Below are positions 25,348 through 34,950 of a stretch of 64,000 nucleotides of DNA, one piece after another; the first letter of the stretch is position 1; each line of letters starts with the position of its first letter. A model generated the notes under the pieces. It was given only the letters and a program-made list of their open reading frames with translations. It searched no databases and was not told the DNA's origin. Source of the DNA: Paramylibacter ulvae (GTDB taxonomy: Bacteria; Pseudomonadota; Alphaproteobacteria; Rhodobacterales; Rhodobacteraceae); contig NZ_BMZF01000003.1 of NCBI RefSeq assembly GCF_014652655.1, positions 248,001 through 312,000 on the forward strand, given 5' to 3'. Position numbers and translations under genes: made by a program.

Positions 25348-26397
25348 ATGAAACATTCACTGCGTAAATTGTTTCTGGGCACAACAACGATTGTGGCCAC
25401 GACAATTGCTGCCAACGCGGCAGATAAAGAGCTGATCGTTTTTGATTGGTCGGGTTACGAGGACACTGGATTTTTCCAAACATATATCGACAAACATGGC
25501 GACAGCCCGACATTTGCATTCTTTGGCGAAGAAGAAGAAGCATTTCAAAAATTGCGTGCTGGGTTCAAGGCGGATGTTTCCCACCCTTGTAGCCAATCGG
25601 TGGCGAAATGGCTGGAGGCCGATTTGATCGAGCCATTGGATATTTCCAAAATCGATCGTTGGGACGAAGTGAACGCAGATATGAAAGAGGCGTTTAAATT
25701 TGACGGTTCTTATTATTTCTTGCCTGCCGATTGGGGCACAACGGCGTTGACGTATCGCACCGATATGGTGGATGCGGCCAAGATGACAACATTGGAAGTA
25801 TTTCTTGACCCCGAGTATGCAGGGCGCACGGCTATTCCAGATAATGTGGATGATGCATATGCGTTGGGCTATTTGGCAACAGGTACAACCGATTGGTCAA
25901 AGGCCACGGATGATGATTTCAAACGTGCATCCGACTGGTTGCGCCAAGCGCATCAAAATGTACGTGCCTATTGGGCGGATGGTGCCGAATTAGGGCAGCT
26001 GTTAACCAGTGGCGAGGTCATCGTTTCATGGGCATGGAACGAAACCCCAACCGCATTACAGTCCGAAGATATCGCGGTTGAAGCGAACCGTTCCACCAAA
26101 GAAGGATCATCATCGTGGTTTTGTGGTTATGTGAACCTTAAGAACGGCGAAAATGGCGAAGACAAGGTTTACGATTTCTTAAATGCGTGGATGGATCCAT
26201 CATCGGCAGAATATATTGTTGCTGAATGGGGATATGGTAACGGCAATGCCACAGCCATGGCATCACTTGGCACCGAGGCGTTGGATGGTGCTGGATTGGG
26301 CGAAGTTGACGTGCCCATTTTGGCGCAAATCCCAATGGATCAGGCGTTGCGTGAAAAAATGGTCGCCGAATTTGAGAAAATCAAAGCTGGTTTTTAA
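25348..26397 (+). CDS. Polyamine-type ABC transporter periplasmic substrate-binding protein (PotD/PotF family)
   Basis: 349 residues from the ATG at 25348, which has the ribosome site GGGAGAAAAC; the upstream in-frame start is rejected. A signal peptide (MKHSLRKLFLGTTTIV...ANA) directs it to the periplasm. The fold resembles the family-1 spermidine/putrescine-binding proteins (TYRTDMVDA, WAWNETPTALQ). It is convergent with the ABC genes at 26441-29218 and likely supplies them. Amino-acid or opine substrates are possible. Confidence 0.8.
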   Translation: MKHSLRKLFLGTTTIVATTIAANAADKELIVFDWSGYEDTGFFQTYIDKHGDSPTFAFFGEEEEAFQKLRAGFKADVSHPCSQSVAKWLEADLIEPLDISKIDRWDEVNADMKEAFKFDGSYYFLPADWGTTALTYRTDMVDAAKMTTLEVFLDPEYAGRTAIPDNVDDAYALGYLATGTTDWSKATDDDFKRASDWLRQAHQNVRAYWADGAELGQLLTSGEVIVSWAWNETPTALQSEDIAVEANRSTKEGSSSWFCGYVNLKNGENGEDKVYDFLNAWMDPSSAEYIVAEWGYGNGNATAMASLGTEALDGAGLGEVDVPILAQIPMDQALREKMVAEFEKIKAGF

Positions 26398-26419
26398 ACC
26401 AATTGAAATGATTGTATTT

Positions 26420-26449
26420 AAGGGGCGCGTTATGCGCCCTTTATTTTAA
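26420..26449 (+). terminator. Bidirectional terminator between convergent transporter genes
   Basis: Stem AAGGGGCGC with GCGCCCTTT (one G-T pair) around GTTAT, followed by ATTTTAA. It begins 22 bases after the stop of the binding-protein gene on the plus strand and overlaps the stop of the ATPase gene on the minus strand. Confidence 0.8.
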
Positions 26450-27523
26450 CAGCAAGATCGATTCAGCGCCCCAACCCACACGCGCGGTATCACCCACGGC
26501 CAACACACCACGCCCTGCGGTGTTGCGCATGGAAATGGTCACGGGTGTTTCCACACCATCCAGCAATACATCATAATACGTCATATCGCCGTAATAGAAC
26601 ACTTCGGTCACCTTGGCGCTGGTTTCGTGCTCTGCTTTTTCATCGCCAATCAGAATGGTGAGCATTTCGGGGCGGATACCGACGCTAACATCAGTTGAAA
26701 TGCCAGCGGGTGCTTGGGTTTTGGGAACGATAACCTTGCCCAAACCAGCAACAGTGGTTTCATAGCCCTTGCTGGTTTCCTTGATCGCTCCTGCGTCCAA
26801 AAAATTCATCACCCCAATAAAATCTGCGACTGATCTGTTGATCGGGCGTTGATAGAGATCATGAGGGCTTGCCAATTGTGCAATGCGCCCCTCGTTAATC
26901 ACGGCGATACGATCAGACATTGTTAATGCCTCTTCTTGATCATGAGTGACCAAAATAAACGTAATGCCAACCGCACGTTGAAGATTGCGCAACTCCGATT
27001 GCATTTGTTCACGCAGCTTTTTATCCAGCGCAGACAGCGGTTCATCCAACAACAACACCTTGGGTTTTAGCACCAAAGCGCGCGCGAGCGCGACGCGTTG
27101 GCGTTGACCACCCGACAGGGCATGGGATGCACGTGCACCATATCCACCCAGCCCAACCATTTCCAAGGCTTGGGCAACCTGTGTTTTGATTTCATTTTTT
27201 GGTGTTTTACGCGCCTTTAACCCATAGGCCACATTTTCCGCGACACTCATATGGGGAAAGATGGCATAGCTTTGGAATACCATATTGGTGGGGCGTTGGT
27301 TGGCGGGAACGCCGCGCATGGATTTACCATCGATGAACACTTCGCCACTGCTGGGATGTTCGAACCCTGCAATGGTGCGCAACAAGGTGGTTTTACCACA
27401 ACCAGATGGACCAAGTAGCGAGAAAAACTCGCCCCGTTTGATATCGACGCTGACATCGTAGAGCGCTTGAAAATCGCCATAAAATTTATCGATGTTATTG
27501 AGGCGAATAATAGGTTCGCTCAT
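26441..27523 (-). CDS. Polyamine-type ABC transporter ATP-binding protein (PotA family)
   Basis: 360 residues. Walker A GPSGCGKTTLL, ABC signature LSGGQRQRVALARAL, Walker B VLLLDEPLSALD and the switch histidine in VTHDQEEALTM. A C-terminal TOBE regulatory domain (PEMLTIL, then GMTYYDVLL) is present, as in PotA and FbpC. Overlaps the upstream permease by four bases. Cytoplasmic motor of the importer. Confidence 0.88.
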   Translation of the reverse strand: MSEPIIRLNNIDKFYGDFQALYDVSVDIKRGEFFSLLGPSGCGKTTLLRTIAGFEHPSSGEVFIDGKSMRGVPANQRPTNMVFQSYAIFPHMSVAENVAYGLKARKTPKNEIKTQVAQALEMVGLGGYGARASHALSGGQRQRVALARALVLKPKVLLLDEPLSALDKKLREQMQSELRNLQRAVGITFILVTHDQEEALTMSDRIAVINEGRIAQLASPHDLYQRPINRSVADFIGVMNFLDAGAIKETSKGYETTVAGLGKVIVPKTQAPAGISTDVSVGIRPEMLTILIGDEKAEHETSAKVTEVFYYGDMTYYDVLLDGVETPVTISMRNTAGRGVLAVGDTARVGWGAESILLLK

Positions 27524-28332
27524 ATGAAACCTCCGGTGTCGGCAGTGCCGGTTTTTTGTGCGCCACGTCGGCGGAAATATTCCGCCAAGATTAGCAAGAT
27601 TAATGACACCGCCAGCAACAATGTGCCAAGCGCCATAAGGCTGGGCAGGCGTTGTGGGAAACGCAATTGACCCCAGATGTAAACGGGCAGGGTTGGTTCT
27701 GTTCCCGAAAGGAAAAACGCGATGATGAATTCATCCAGTGATATGGTAAATGAAATCAACAGGCTGGAAATTAACCCCGGCATCACAAGCGGCACAGTTA
27801 CGAGCCAAAATGTTGCGATTTTTGTTTGGCCAAGGTCAAATGATGCCTCTTCCAGACTTTGATCCAAGTTCATGAATGCAGATGAGAGGATCGCGATGCA
27901 AAACGGGGTGCAGATTAACACATGCCCCAGGATGATTGTCCAAAGTGACAGATCAAAGCCAAGCTGTAAGATCACCACGAGCAATGACACCCCGATGATG
28001 ATTTCGGGTAACACCATTGGCAACATAATTAACCCCATGGCGGGGCGTTGAAATGGGAATTTGTATCGCGCATTTGCGCGTGCGGCCAACATCCCCAGCA
28101 GGGTCGATAAAATCGCCGTGGTCACAGCAATGAGCAAGCTGTTCTTGGCAGCGGAATGCAATGCCTCAGTTTCCCATAGTACGCCAAACCACTCTGTTGT
28201 GAACCCTTTCAGCGGGAACGCCACAACGGAGCTGTCGTTAAACGCAAAAATCGGCAACAGGATTGCGGGTGCGTAAAGAAACACCAGAAAAAACAGCATG
28301 TATATTTTCAGCGGTGTGATGGATTTCAACAT
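27520..28332 (-). CDS. Polyamine-type ABC transporter permease (PotC family)
   Basis: 270 residues with about six transmembrane segments and the EAA loop (LEEASFDLGQTKIATFWLVTVPLVMPG). The N-terminus is a typical signal-anchor. It follows the PotB-like permease by one base, overlaps the ATPase by four, and forms half of the membrane channel. Confidence 0.88.
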   Translation of the reverse strand: MLKSITPLKIYMLFFLVFLYAPAILLPIFAFNDSSVVAFPLKGFTTEWFGVLWETEALHSAAKNSLLIAVTTAILSTLLGMLAARANARYKFPFQRPAMGLIMLPMVLPEIIIGVSLLVVILQLGFDLSLWTIILGHVLICTPFCIAILSSAFMNLDQSLEEASFDLGQTKIATFWLVTVPLVMPGLISSLLISFTISLDEFIIAFFLSGTEPTLPVYIWGQLRFPQRLPSLMALGTLLLAVSLILLILAEYFRRRGAQKTGTADTGGFI

Positions 28333-28333
28333 A

Positions 28334-29218
28334 TCATCGCGCCTTTAAATATTTACGGTTCAGCCAAACAAAGATCAGCGAAATCACACTTACGATCACC
28401 ATCGCAGACACGGCAAGTGCGGCGCCAAGTGGGGCGTTATTCGCCTTTTTGAATTGCAATTCGATCATGTTTGAAATCATCAAACCATTGGGACCACCCA
28501 CCAAACGGGGGGTGACATAATCACCAATTGTGGGGATGAACACAATTACGGTTGCCGCCAATACACCTGGCATTGACAGGGGTAATGTGACACGTAAAAA
28601 ACGACGAATGGGACCTTCGCCCAAATCTTGGGCCGCCTCTAGCAGTGAATGGTCAATTTTTTCGAGTGCAACGAATATAGGAAGGATTGCGAAGGGCAAC
28701 CACGCATGACCCAATGTCAAAACCACTGCGTTTTGATTGTATAAAATAAAGCTAAGCGGTTTTTCAATCAAACCCGCCCCGATCAATGATCCATTGACCA
28801 CGCCGTTATATCCAAGGATGACTTTCCACAAGAATATCCGCATCAGATAGCTTGTCCAAAATGGAATGGTGATCAGGAAAATCCACATCGCCTTGTGTTT
28901 CGGTTTGACGTGAAACGACACGAAATAGGCGACGGGATAAGCCAGCAAAACGGTCAAGATCGTCACACATGCCGATATTTTTAACGAACGCGCCATCAGT
29001 GTTTGATAAATCGCCTCGCCCCATGCGGTTTTGTAATTGGCAAGAGTCAGCGTTTTATCAAGTTCCAGATAGTTTTGTGTCCAAAAGCTCAGCGCGAGCA
29101 CAAGCCCAAGGGGGATTGCCAATAAAACAACGCAAAAAACAAAAGTTGGACTGATCAAAAACAAACCCTGTGCGGCATCTGATTGGCGCCAATTGTTGTG
29201 GGTTTTATTCTTGTTCAT
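28334..29218 (-). CDS. Polyamine-type ABC transporter permease (PotB family)
   Basis: 294 residues, about six membrane segments, EAA loop LLEAAQDLGEGPIRRFLRVTLPLSMPG. First gene of the operon; its promoter must lie in the 106 bases before the thiX stop. Pairs with the PotC-like permease. Confidence 0.87.
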   Translation of the reverse strand: MNKNKTHNNWRQSDAAQGLFLISPTFVFCVVLLAIPLGLVLALSFWTQNYLELDKTLTLANYKTAWGEAIYQTLMARSLKISACVTILTVLLAYPVAYFVSFHVKPKHKAMWIFLITIPFWTSYLMRIFLWKVILGYNGVVNGSLIGAGLIEKPLSFILYNQNAVVLTLGHAWLPFAILPIFVALEKIDHSLLEAAQDLGEGPIRRFLRVTLPLSMPGVLAATVIVFIPTIGDYVTPRLVGGPNGLMISNMIELQFKKANNAPLGAALAVSAMVIVSVISLIFVWLNRKYLKAR

Positions 29219-29310
29219 CGTTGGGAATGGCCTGTAGTTTCGGGCGGTATGGGTGAACTATCGGACAATTATTTGCGTGATAAATCAAGATGGAAAACAC
29301 GTTGGCCGCT

Positions 29311-29329
29311 ACTAATTCACCGGATTAGT
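29311..29329 (-). terminator. Small hairpin overlapping the end of thiX
   Basis: ACTAAT (29311-29316) and ATTAGT (29324-29329) form a 6-base stem around 7 bases, overlapping the thiX stop codon. On the minus strand there is no T-run, so it is weak as a terminator; it separates the thiamine operon from the pot operon promoter. Confidence 0.3.
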
Positions 29330-30056
29330 GGTCTTTTGCCAATCTGCGCGCCAAAATATCGACAGACAGGTGTAAACACACGGTCAGCACGGCCAAAACG
29401 ATCAATGTTGCAAATAACAGATCGGTTTTGACCCGCCCGTTTGCCAATAACATCAAATATCCCAGCCCCTTTGATGCGCCAACCCATTCGCCAATCACTG
29501 CTCCAATGGGGGCGTAAACGGCTGCCAAGCGTAGGCCAGAACCAAGGGATGGCATTGCTGCGCGCATACGGATATGCCACAATTCTCGCGAACGCGTTGC
29601 ACCCATGGTTTGCGCCAAATCCAAATATCCGCTTGGCGTTTTCATTAACCCATCGAAGAACGCGGATGCGACGGGGAAATAAATAATCATCACTGCCATG
29701 ATGATTTTTGATCCCATGCCATACCCAAACCAAAGTGTCAGCAATGGCGCGAGCGCGAAAACGGGGATGGCCTGTGAAAACACTAATATGGGGCGCAAAA
29801 TTGCACGCGCGGTGGACGAGGTTGCCAAATTTATCGCGGTTAATATGCCAAGGATCGATCCGATGATAAGGCCAAGGATTACCTCCGCCAGTGTTACCCA
29901 TGCGTGTTCTGCGATTAACGCGCGGCTGTACCAAAGCGCGTTTGCCACGCGCAACGGCGAAGGCAGGATAAAGGGTGCAACACCTGATAGCGTGACCGTC
30001 AATTGCCACAACGCGATCAACACGATTGCGGATATGATGCCGTGTTTCCAATTCAT
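29325..30056 (-). CDS. thiX: Thiamine-precursor ABC transporter permease (ThiX type)
   Basis: 243 residues, about six membrane segments with the EAA-type loop MGATRSRELWHIRMRAAMPSL. SsuC/TauC-type permease. It is the last gene in the thiamine operon after thiZ (four-base overlap), and its binding protein is thiY, so the substrate is probably a thiamine pyrimidine. A long frame in another register over the same bases is an artefact. Confidence 0.83.
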   Translation of the reverse strand: MNWKHGIISAIVLIALWQLTVTLSGVAPFILPSPLRVANALWYSRALIAEHAWVTLAEVILGLIIGSILGILTAINLATSSTARAILRPILVFSQAIPVFALAPLLTLWFGYGMGSKIIMAVMIIYFPVASAFFDGLMKTPSGYLDLAQTMGATRSRELWHIRMRAAMPSLGSGLRLAAVYAPIGAVIGEWVGASKGLGYLMLLANGRVKTDLLFATLIVLAVLTVCLHLSVDILARRLAKDH

Positions 30057-30781
30057 TGTGGACCCTCGCGCAGAATTTTCAACATCTTGCCTTGGGTAGC
30101 GAGTGTTTGGGGATCATCGATGCCACGCACGGGCGGCGTTTGGGGCATATCGATATGCCGTAATCCCGTTGCCTGCATCACGATTGCATGATGAGACAGG
30201 CGCGCGGCCTCTGCGGGGTCATGTGTAACCAATAATACAGTGCGATCAATCAATAATTCCGCCGCCAATTCTTGCATATCTGCACGTGTTTTTGCATCGA
30301 GCGCACTAAACGGTTCATCGAGCAGGATCACAGGGCGGTCCTCCATCAATGTGCGCGCCAATGCGCCGCGCTGGCGTTGCCCGCCTGATAATTGAGATGG
30401 TTTTTTATCTTCGTGTCCGGCAAGCCCGACACGTGAAATCATTTGAGTGGCGCGCGCTTTATCTACCTGATCCCCGCGCAATTTCGCACCAATACAGACG
30501 TTTTCCAGAAGTGTCAGCCACGGAAACAACAGATCGCTTTGCGCCATATAGGCAGTGCGATTTAGCAAGGGCTTCTTATCGCTGCTGATGATTTCACCGC
30601 GAAAATCAACAGCGCTATCTAGCCCTGCGATAATGCGTAAAACGGTTGTTTTTCCCACGCCCGATGGGCCAAGCAAGCATGTCCATTCACCGCCCGTAAT
30701 TTCCAGCGTGATGTCATGGAATAAGGGTGCGCCAGAAAATTCCGCCGCACCCGTAAATGTAATGGATGGTGCGCCCATCAT
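30053..30781 (-). CDS. thiZ: Thiamine-precursor ABC transporter ATP-binding protein (ThiZ type)
   Basis: About 242 residues from the ATG at 30781, which overlaps the tenA stop (ATGA); the start could also be the next ATG. Walker A GPSGVGKTTVLR, signature LSGGQRQRGALARTL, Walker B VILLDEPFSALD, and switch histidine in VTHDPAEAARL. SsuB-like ATPase of the pyrimidine importer. Confidence 0.84.
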   Translation of the reverse strand: MMGAPSITFTGAAEFSGAPLFHDITLEITGGEWTCLLGPSGVGKTTVLRIIAGLDSAVDFRGEIISSDKKPLLNRTAYMAQSDLLFPWLTLLENVCIGAKLRGDQVDKARATQMISRVGLAGHEDKKPSQLSGGQRQRGALARTLMEDRPVILLDEPFSALDAKTRADMQELAAELLIDRTVLLVTHDPAEAARLSHHAIVMQATGLRHIDMPQTPPVRGIDDPQTLATQGKMLKILREGPQ

Positions 30782-31464
30782 GCGCCCCGCAGTCCCATAT
30801 CCCAAAACCCGATTTCAAGGCGGGTTGCGGTTTCGAATTTTTTGCACAAGGCAGGCCAGCTTGGCGAATTTTCAAAATCATCACCAAGGCGTGCGATCAA
30901 TGCCTGATCCAGCAATTTCCCGACATTGATACAGGCGGTTTGATAATCATCCCCCGCATAGGTATCGATCCATTCGCGGTAGGTTTCGCTGGAACCTTCA
31001 TTGGCCAAGATTGCACCGATTTCACCATATCCCCAAACACAAGGTGCAAGTGCCGCCATCAGATCAAGAAAGCCGCCTGAAAAACCAGCCTCAAGCACAT
31101 ACCGAGTATACGCCATGTTTTCGGGTTCCTCGGCGGCATTGAATAACTGATCCTCTGCAATGCCATCACGCGCACAGGTTTGAACATGCAATTGCATTTC
31201 GCCGTTCACCAATGCATCAACCGTTGCGGAACAAAGCTGCATTTCGGCCAAGGTTTCTGCCTTGACCACACCCAATGCCCATGCGCGGGAATAATGGATC
31301 AGATAGACGTAATCTTGGATCAGATAGTGGATGAAATTGGCGCGGGGCAATGTGCCATCGCCCAATCCATTGACAAAATCATGGCGCGTGTAATCCCGCC
31401 ACGATATTGCGCTGGCGTTGCGCCATGCGTTAAATGCGCGACCATAATCAGGGGCGTTGGTCAT
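30778..31464 (-). CDS. tenA: Aminopyrimidine aminohydrolase / thiaminase II (TenA)
   Basis: 228 residues. The catalytic cysteine sits in LAPCVWGYGEIG (Cys142) and the C-terminal FETATRLEIGFWDMG holds the conserved glutamate. TenA hydrolyses amino-HMP, from degraded thiamine, to HMP and is normally coupled to ThiXYZ import. It overlaps the thiY stop by four bases. Confidence 0.9.
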   Translation of the reverse strand: MTNAPDYGRAFNAWRNASAISWRDYTRHDFVNGLGDGTLPRANFIHYLIQDYVYLIHYSRAWALGVVKAETLAEMQLCSATVDALVNGEMQLHVQTCARDGIAEDQLFNAAEEPENMAYTRYVLEAGFSGGFLDLMAALAPCVWGYGEIGAILANEGSSETYREWIDTYAGDDYQTACINVGKLLDQALIARLGDDFENSPSWPALCKKFETATRLEIGFWDMGLRGA

Positions 31465-32399
31465 TTTACAACGCTCAAATCAATGGCCAGATCATCGATG
31501 GATTTGCGTTCGGTGATCAAACCTGCATCCAGCAGGAACGTTTCAAACCGTTGGTAGCGCCCATGATCCAACGCACTTGGGCGCAGTGCAAAACGGGGGA
31601 GGGTATCAACCCATGCCTTGGCGTTCAGCTCGTCTTGCAATTCTTTCGATGTGGATGAAAATACTTCCCAGCTTTGGTCTGGGTGATTAACGATATATTG
31701 CGTGGCCTTTTCCGTGGCGGCCAAAAAACGCGTGATCATATCGGCATTCATCGTATCTGGATTGGCGACATAAATTAGTTCGTCATAAGCTGGTAAACCT
31801 TCTTCTTCGACGTAAAAACATTTACCCTCGACACCTTCTATTTCCATCTGATTAAGTTCAAAATTACGGTATGCGCCAATGACGGCGTCCACCTGTTTTG
31901 ACATCAATGACGGTGACAATGACCAGTTCACATTGACCATCTCAACATCATCCATCGACAAGCCGTTCTTTTTCAAGATCGTGCCAAGCACGGCCTCTTC
32001 GACACCAGAAACGGAAAACCCGACTTTGCCACCTTTCAGGTCGCTAATTTCTTTGATTGGCCCATCTTTCAGAACCAGCAAACAATTGAGCGGTGTGGCA
32101 ACCAATGTACCAACGCGTTTTAATGGTAAACCTTCGGCCACTTGCAGGTGCAATGATGGTTGGTATGAAACGGCCAAATCACCCTTGCCAGCGGCAACCA
32201 ATTTTGGGGGATCGGCGGGATCAGCGGGGGCGATGATTTCAACATCCAAGCCTTGGTCGGCAAAGTAACCCAACTCTTCGGCGACAATAATCGGGCCGTG
32301 ATCGGGGTTGATGAACCAATCCAAAAGCAATGTCATTTTATCCTGTGCCATCGCCGGGGTTGCCATCATAGCAAGTGTTGCAAGTGTGAAAATACGCAT
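31461..32399 (-). CDS. thiY: Periplasmic thiamine-pyrimidine-binding protein (ThiY, NMT1/THI5-like)
   Basis: 312 residues with signal peptide (MRIFTLATLAMMATPAMAQ). The mature start MTLLLDWFINPDHGPII is typical of formylaminopyrimidine- or HMP-binding ThiY proteins of the THI5-like family. It is placed between thiF and tenA in the operon. The family also contains sulfonate-binding members, but the thiamine context is decisive. Confidence 0.87.
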   Translation of the reverse strand: MRIFTLATLAMMATPAMAQDKMTLLLDWFINPDHGPIIVAEELGYFADQGLDVEIIAPADPADPPKLVAAGKGDLAVSYQPSLHLQVAEGLPLKRVGTLVATPLNCLLVLKDGPIKEISDLKGGKVGFSVSGVEEAVLGTILKKNGLSMDDVEMVNVNWSLSPSLMSKQVDAVIGAYRNFELNQMEIEGVEGKCFYVEEEGLPAYDELIYVANPDTMNADMITRFLAATEKATQYIVNHPDQSWEVFSSTSKELQDELNAKAWVDTLPRFALRPSALDHGRYQRFETFLLDAGLITERKSIDDLAIDLSVVK

Positions 32400-32414
32400 A
32401 TCTGTTCCTTTGCG

Positions 32415-33386
32415 TTAGTTATCGCCAAGAGCGGCCAAAACAATTTGCCCGTCCCATTTTAGTTGAAATTTTGCGCTCGCTTGCCATGATCGGAGCCCTG
32501 AACGACAACACATCACCATGCGTTGATCGGTTGCGGGCGGGGCAAGTTTTGAAATATCTGCGACGCTTGTGCGAATGGCGTTGGGGTGTGCAGGTGTTGG
32601 TGCCTCTGCCTCATCGCGCAGTTCAATAATGATGTCGTTTGGTGTGAATTGTGATGCTGCGACAAATCGGAAATTGTTACCCGTCGGTTCGGGTGCGTGA
32701 TCGAACCGAAAACTGCTGGTGCGAAATGTTTTGGCGTTGTGTTGCACCATTTGGCCAAGGGGGCTTGGGTTGAATTTCAACAATACTGCCAGCGCCATTT
32801 GCGCCTGCATCGCACCAATCGTGCCCACAACGGGGCCAAGAACGCCAGCGGTTGCGCAATTTGCCGCGCGATCTGGCAGATCGGGAAACACCGCACGCAG
32901 GCTGGGCGCGCCTGCGCAAAAACCACCGACATATCCAGCCATGCCAAGTGCCGATGCGGTGATCAATGGGGTTTGCGTGTCCAAACAAATGTCCGACAGG
33001 ATGTAAGACGCGGCAAAGCTATCAGCGCAATCCAGCACCAGATCAACGGGTGCAACCAATACAGGTGCATTGGCAGGATCAAGCGTGGTTTGTTGGCCAT
33101 CTACGATACAATCAGGGTTCAGATCGGCCAATATTTCACGCGCGGCAATAACCTTGGGCTGCCCAATCCACTGCGTGCCATAGAGCGTTTGGCGATGTAG
33201 GTTGGATTGTTCCACAACGTCTGGATCAACCAGCGTGATTTTGCCAACACCCGCGCCAACCAGATATTGCAACACCGGGACACCAAGCCCCCCCGCACCA
33301 ACGACCAAGACGTGGGCATTGGACAATATGTCTTGTCCCGTTTGCCCCAACTCTGGCAGGATCATTTGGCGCGCGTATCTGTTCAT
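32415..33386 (-). CDS. thiF: ThiF-type adenylyltransferase with C-terminal rhodanese-like domain
   Basis: About 323 residues from the ATG at 33386, which overlaps the thiE stop by four bases. The ATP site GAGGLGVPVLQYL and VVEQSNLHRQTL define the ThiF/MoeB family, which adenylates the C-terminal Gly of ThiS. The C-terminal ~50 residues hold a rhodanese-like loop, CCRSGLRSW, for sulfur delivery. In MoeB/ThiF the motif before FP usually carries two zinc cysteines; here it reads PSLRAVFP, so this zinc site is probably lost. Confidence 0.87.
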   Translation of the reverse strand: MNRYARQMILPELGQTGQDILSNAHVLVVGAGGLGVPVLQYLVGAGVGKITLVDPDVVEQSNLHRQTLYGTQWIGQPKVIAAREILADLNPDCIVDGQQTTLDPANAPVLVAPVDLVLDCADSFAASYILSDICLDTQTPLITASALGMAGYVGGFCAGAPSLRAVFPDLPDRAANCATAGVLGPVVGTIGAMQAQMALAVLLKFNPSPLGQMVQHNAKTFRTSSFRFDHAPEPTGNNFRFVAASQFTPNDIIIELRDEAEAPTPAHPNAIRTSVADISKLAPPATDQRMVMCCRSGLRSWQASAKFQLKWDGQIVLAALGDN

Positions 33387-33979
33387 CGCGTTGCCGCTAA
33401 CCATTGTTGAACGCGTGCCTCTGGATTGTCATGAAGCGTGATATCCGTTACGGCGGATACGATATCTGCACCCGCATCAAACACACCAGCCGCGCGTTCA
33501 ACAGACATTCCGCCGATACCCACCAATGGTGTGTTACCCACACGTTTTTTCCAAACAGTCACACGTTCCAGACCTTGCTCTGTCCATTTCATTTTTTTCA
33601 AAATGGTTGGATAAACGGGGCCAAGTGCGACATAGGCAGGGTCAAAAGACAATGCGCGTTCCAGTTCGTCATCGTCATGTGTGCTGAGCCCGATGCGTAA
33701 ATTTGCAGAGCGAATTTTTGCCATATCGGCGATATCCAAATCCTCTTGTCCAAGGTGGATAAAATCGCAGCCCAGATCAATTGCGGTTTGCCAATGATCG
33801 TTGACCACAAGCGTACACCCGTGTTTGGCGCAATCGGATTTGGCGCGTTTAATGTGTTCGCGGATGATGTCATCAGGCTGATCTTTCATGCGCAATTGCA
33901 CCAGCTTTATCCCAAGGGGCAACATGCGAACGATCCAATCGGCGCTGTCGAAAATCGGGTAAAAACGATCAAGGGTCAT
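33383..33979 (-). CDS. thiE: Thiamine-phosphate synthase
   Basis: 198 residues, TIM barrel of the ThiE type with [31 protein letters not shown] and the phosphate-binding [12 protein letters not shown]. Joins HMP-PP and thiazole phosphate to thiamine monophosphate. A little shorter than Escherichia coli ThiE. Overlaps thiG by four bases and is followed by thiF. Confidence 0.88.
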   Translation of the reverse strand: MTLDRFYPIFDSADWIVRMLPLGIKLVQLRMKDQPDDIIREHIKRAKSDCAKHGCTLVVNDHWQTAIDLGCDFIHLGQEDLDIADMAKIRSANLRIGLSTHDDDELERALSFDPAYVALGPVYPTILKKMKWTEQGLERVTVWKKRVGNTPLVGIGGMSVERAAGVFDAGADIVSAVTDITLHDNPEARVQQWLAATR

Positions 33980-34749
33980 TCCAAAAATGCCTTTCCAATA
34001 ACAGGGGTGGATGGGGCGGCCATGTCGCGTGGTTCCATCGGGTCGGCATTTACACCCGCTTTCCCTGCCGCAAGTGCCAATGCCATCGCATGTGCCATTT
34101 CAACGGGATCACCTGCCTTGGCCACTGCGGTGTTTAACAAAACCGCATCAAAGCCAAGCTCCATCGCCGCCGTCGCATGGGAAGGCAGGCCAATGCCCGC
34201 ATCAATCACCATTGGGATGTCAGGGAAATGGGCGCGCATACTGCGCAGCCCCAAGATGTTGTTCAAACCTTGCCCCGAGCCAATTGGCGCGCCCCAAGGC
34301 ATCAAAACCTTGCATCCAGCGTGGAGCAGCTTTTCCGCCACGACCAAATCTTCGGTGGTGTAGGGGAACACTTGAAAACCATCCTCGGATAAAATACGCG
34401 CGGCTTCGACCAGGCCAAAAACATCGGGTTGCAAAGTGTCGGTATGGCCGATGACCTCTAGCTTGATCCAGTTGGTATCAAAAATTTCACGTGCCATATG
34501 GGCGGTTGTGACGGCCTCTTTCACGCTATGACAGCCTGCAGTATTGGGCAGGATATGCACACCGAGATCACGGATGATATTCCAGAAATCTTGCCCTGCT
34601 TGATCAACGCTTCCTTCGCGGCGCAAGGATACGGTGGCCACGGCGGCCTTTGATTTGGCAAATGCATCTGCCATGATTGCGGGTGACGGGTAAAGTGCGG
34701 TGCCCAGCATCAATGGATTATCCAAGGTTACGCCATAAAACGATCGCAT
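33976..34749 (-). CDS. thiG: Thiazole synthase
   Basis: 257 residues. The Schiff-base lysine is in [17 protein letters not shown] and the barrel phosphate loops include [12 protein letters not shown]. Builds the thiazole ring from deoxyxylulose phosphate, dehydroglycine and the ThiS thiocarboxylate. Adjoins thiS at a 3-base gap. Confidence 0.94.
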   Translation of the reverse strand: MRSFYGVTLDNPLMLGTALYPSPAIMADAFAKSKAAVATVSLRREGSVDQAGQDFWNIIRDLGVHILPNTAGCHSVKEAVTTAHMAREIFDTNWIKLEVIGHTDTLQPDVFGLVEAARILSEDGFQVFPYTTEDLVVAEKLLHAGCKVLMPWGAPIGSGQGLNNILGLRSMRAHFPDIPMVIDAGIGLPSHATAAMELGFDAVLLNTAVAKAGDPVEMAHAMALALAAGKAGVNADPMEPRDMAAPSTPVIGKAFLE

Positions 34750-34752
34750 GGT

Positions 34753-34950
34753 TTACCCCCCTTGCATCGGCGCGAGGATTTCAAGCCGATCATTGTTAAC
34801 AAGTTCCGTATTTGCACGTAGCGTGGCAGGGACGAAATTTTCATTCACCGCCGTTGCTATTTTCGCATCGCCATAGCCAAGCTCAATCAGCGCATCAGCA
34901 AGATTGGGTGATGTAATTTCGCGCAGATCGCCATTTACATTAATTTTCAT
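34753..34950 (-). CDS. thiS: Sulfur carrier protein ThiS
   Basis: 65 residues, ubiquitin-like fold, ending with the required Gly-Gly (LAPMQGG) that is thiocarboxylated by ThiF. It overlaps thiO by 11 bases and precedes thiG. Confidence 0.92.
   Translation of the reverse strand: MKINVNGDLREITSPNLADALIELGYGDAKIATAVNENFVPATLRANTELVNNDRLEILAPMQGG

Noticed and set aside
29219-29324. Possible small gene between thiX and the polyamine permease
   Set aside because: No start with ribosome site; the interval is better read as the promoter of the transporter operon.
29317-30051. A 244-codon minus-strand frame
   Set aside because: It lies over thiX in another register; thiX has membrane segments, an EAA loop and operon overlaps, while this frame has arginine/histidine-rich composition of a shadow.
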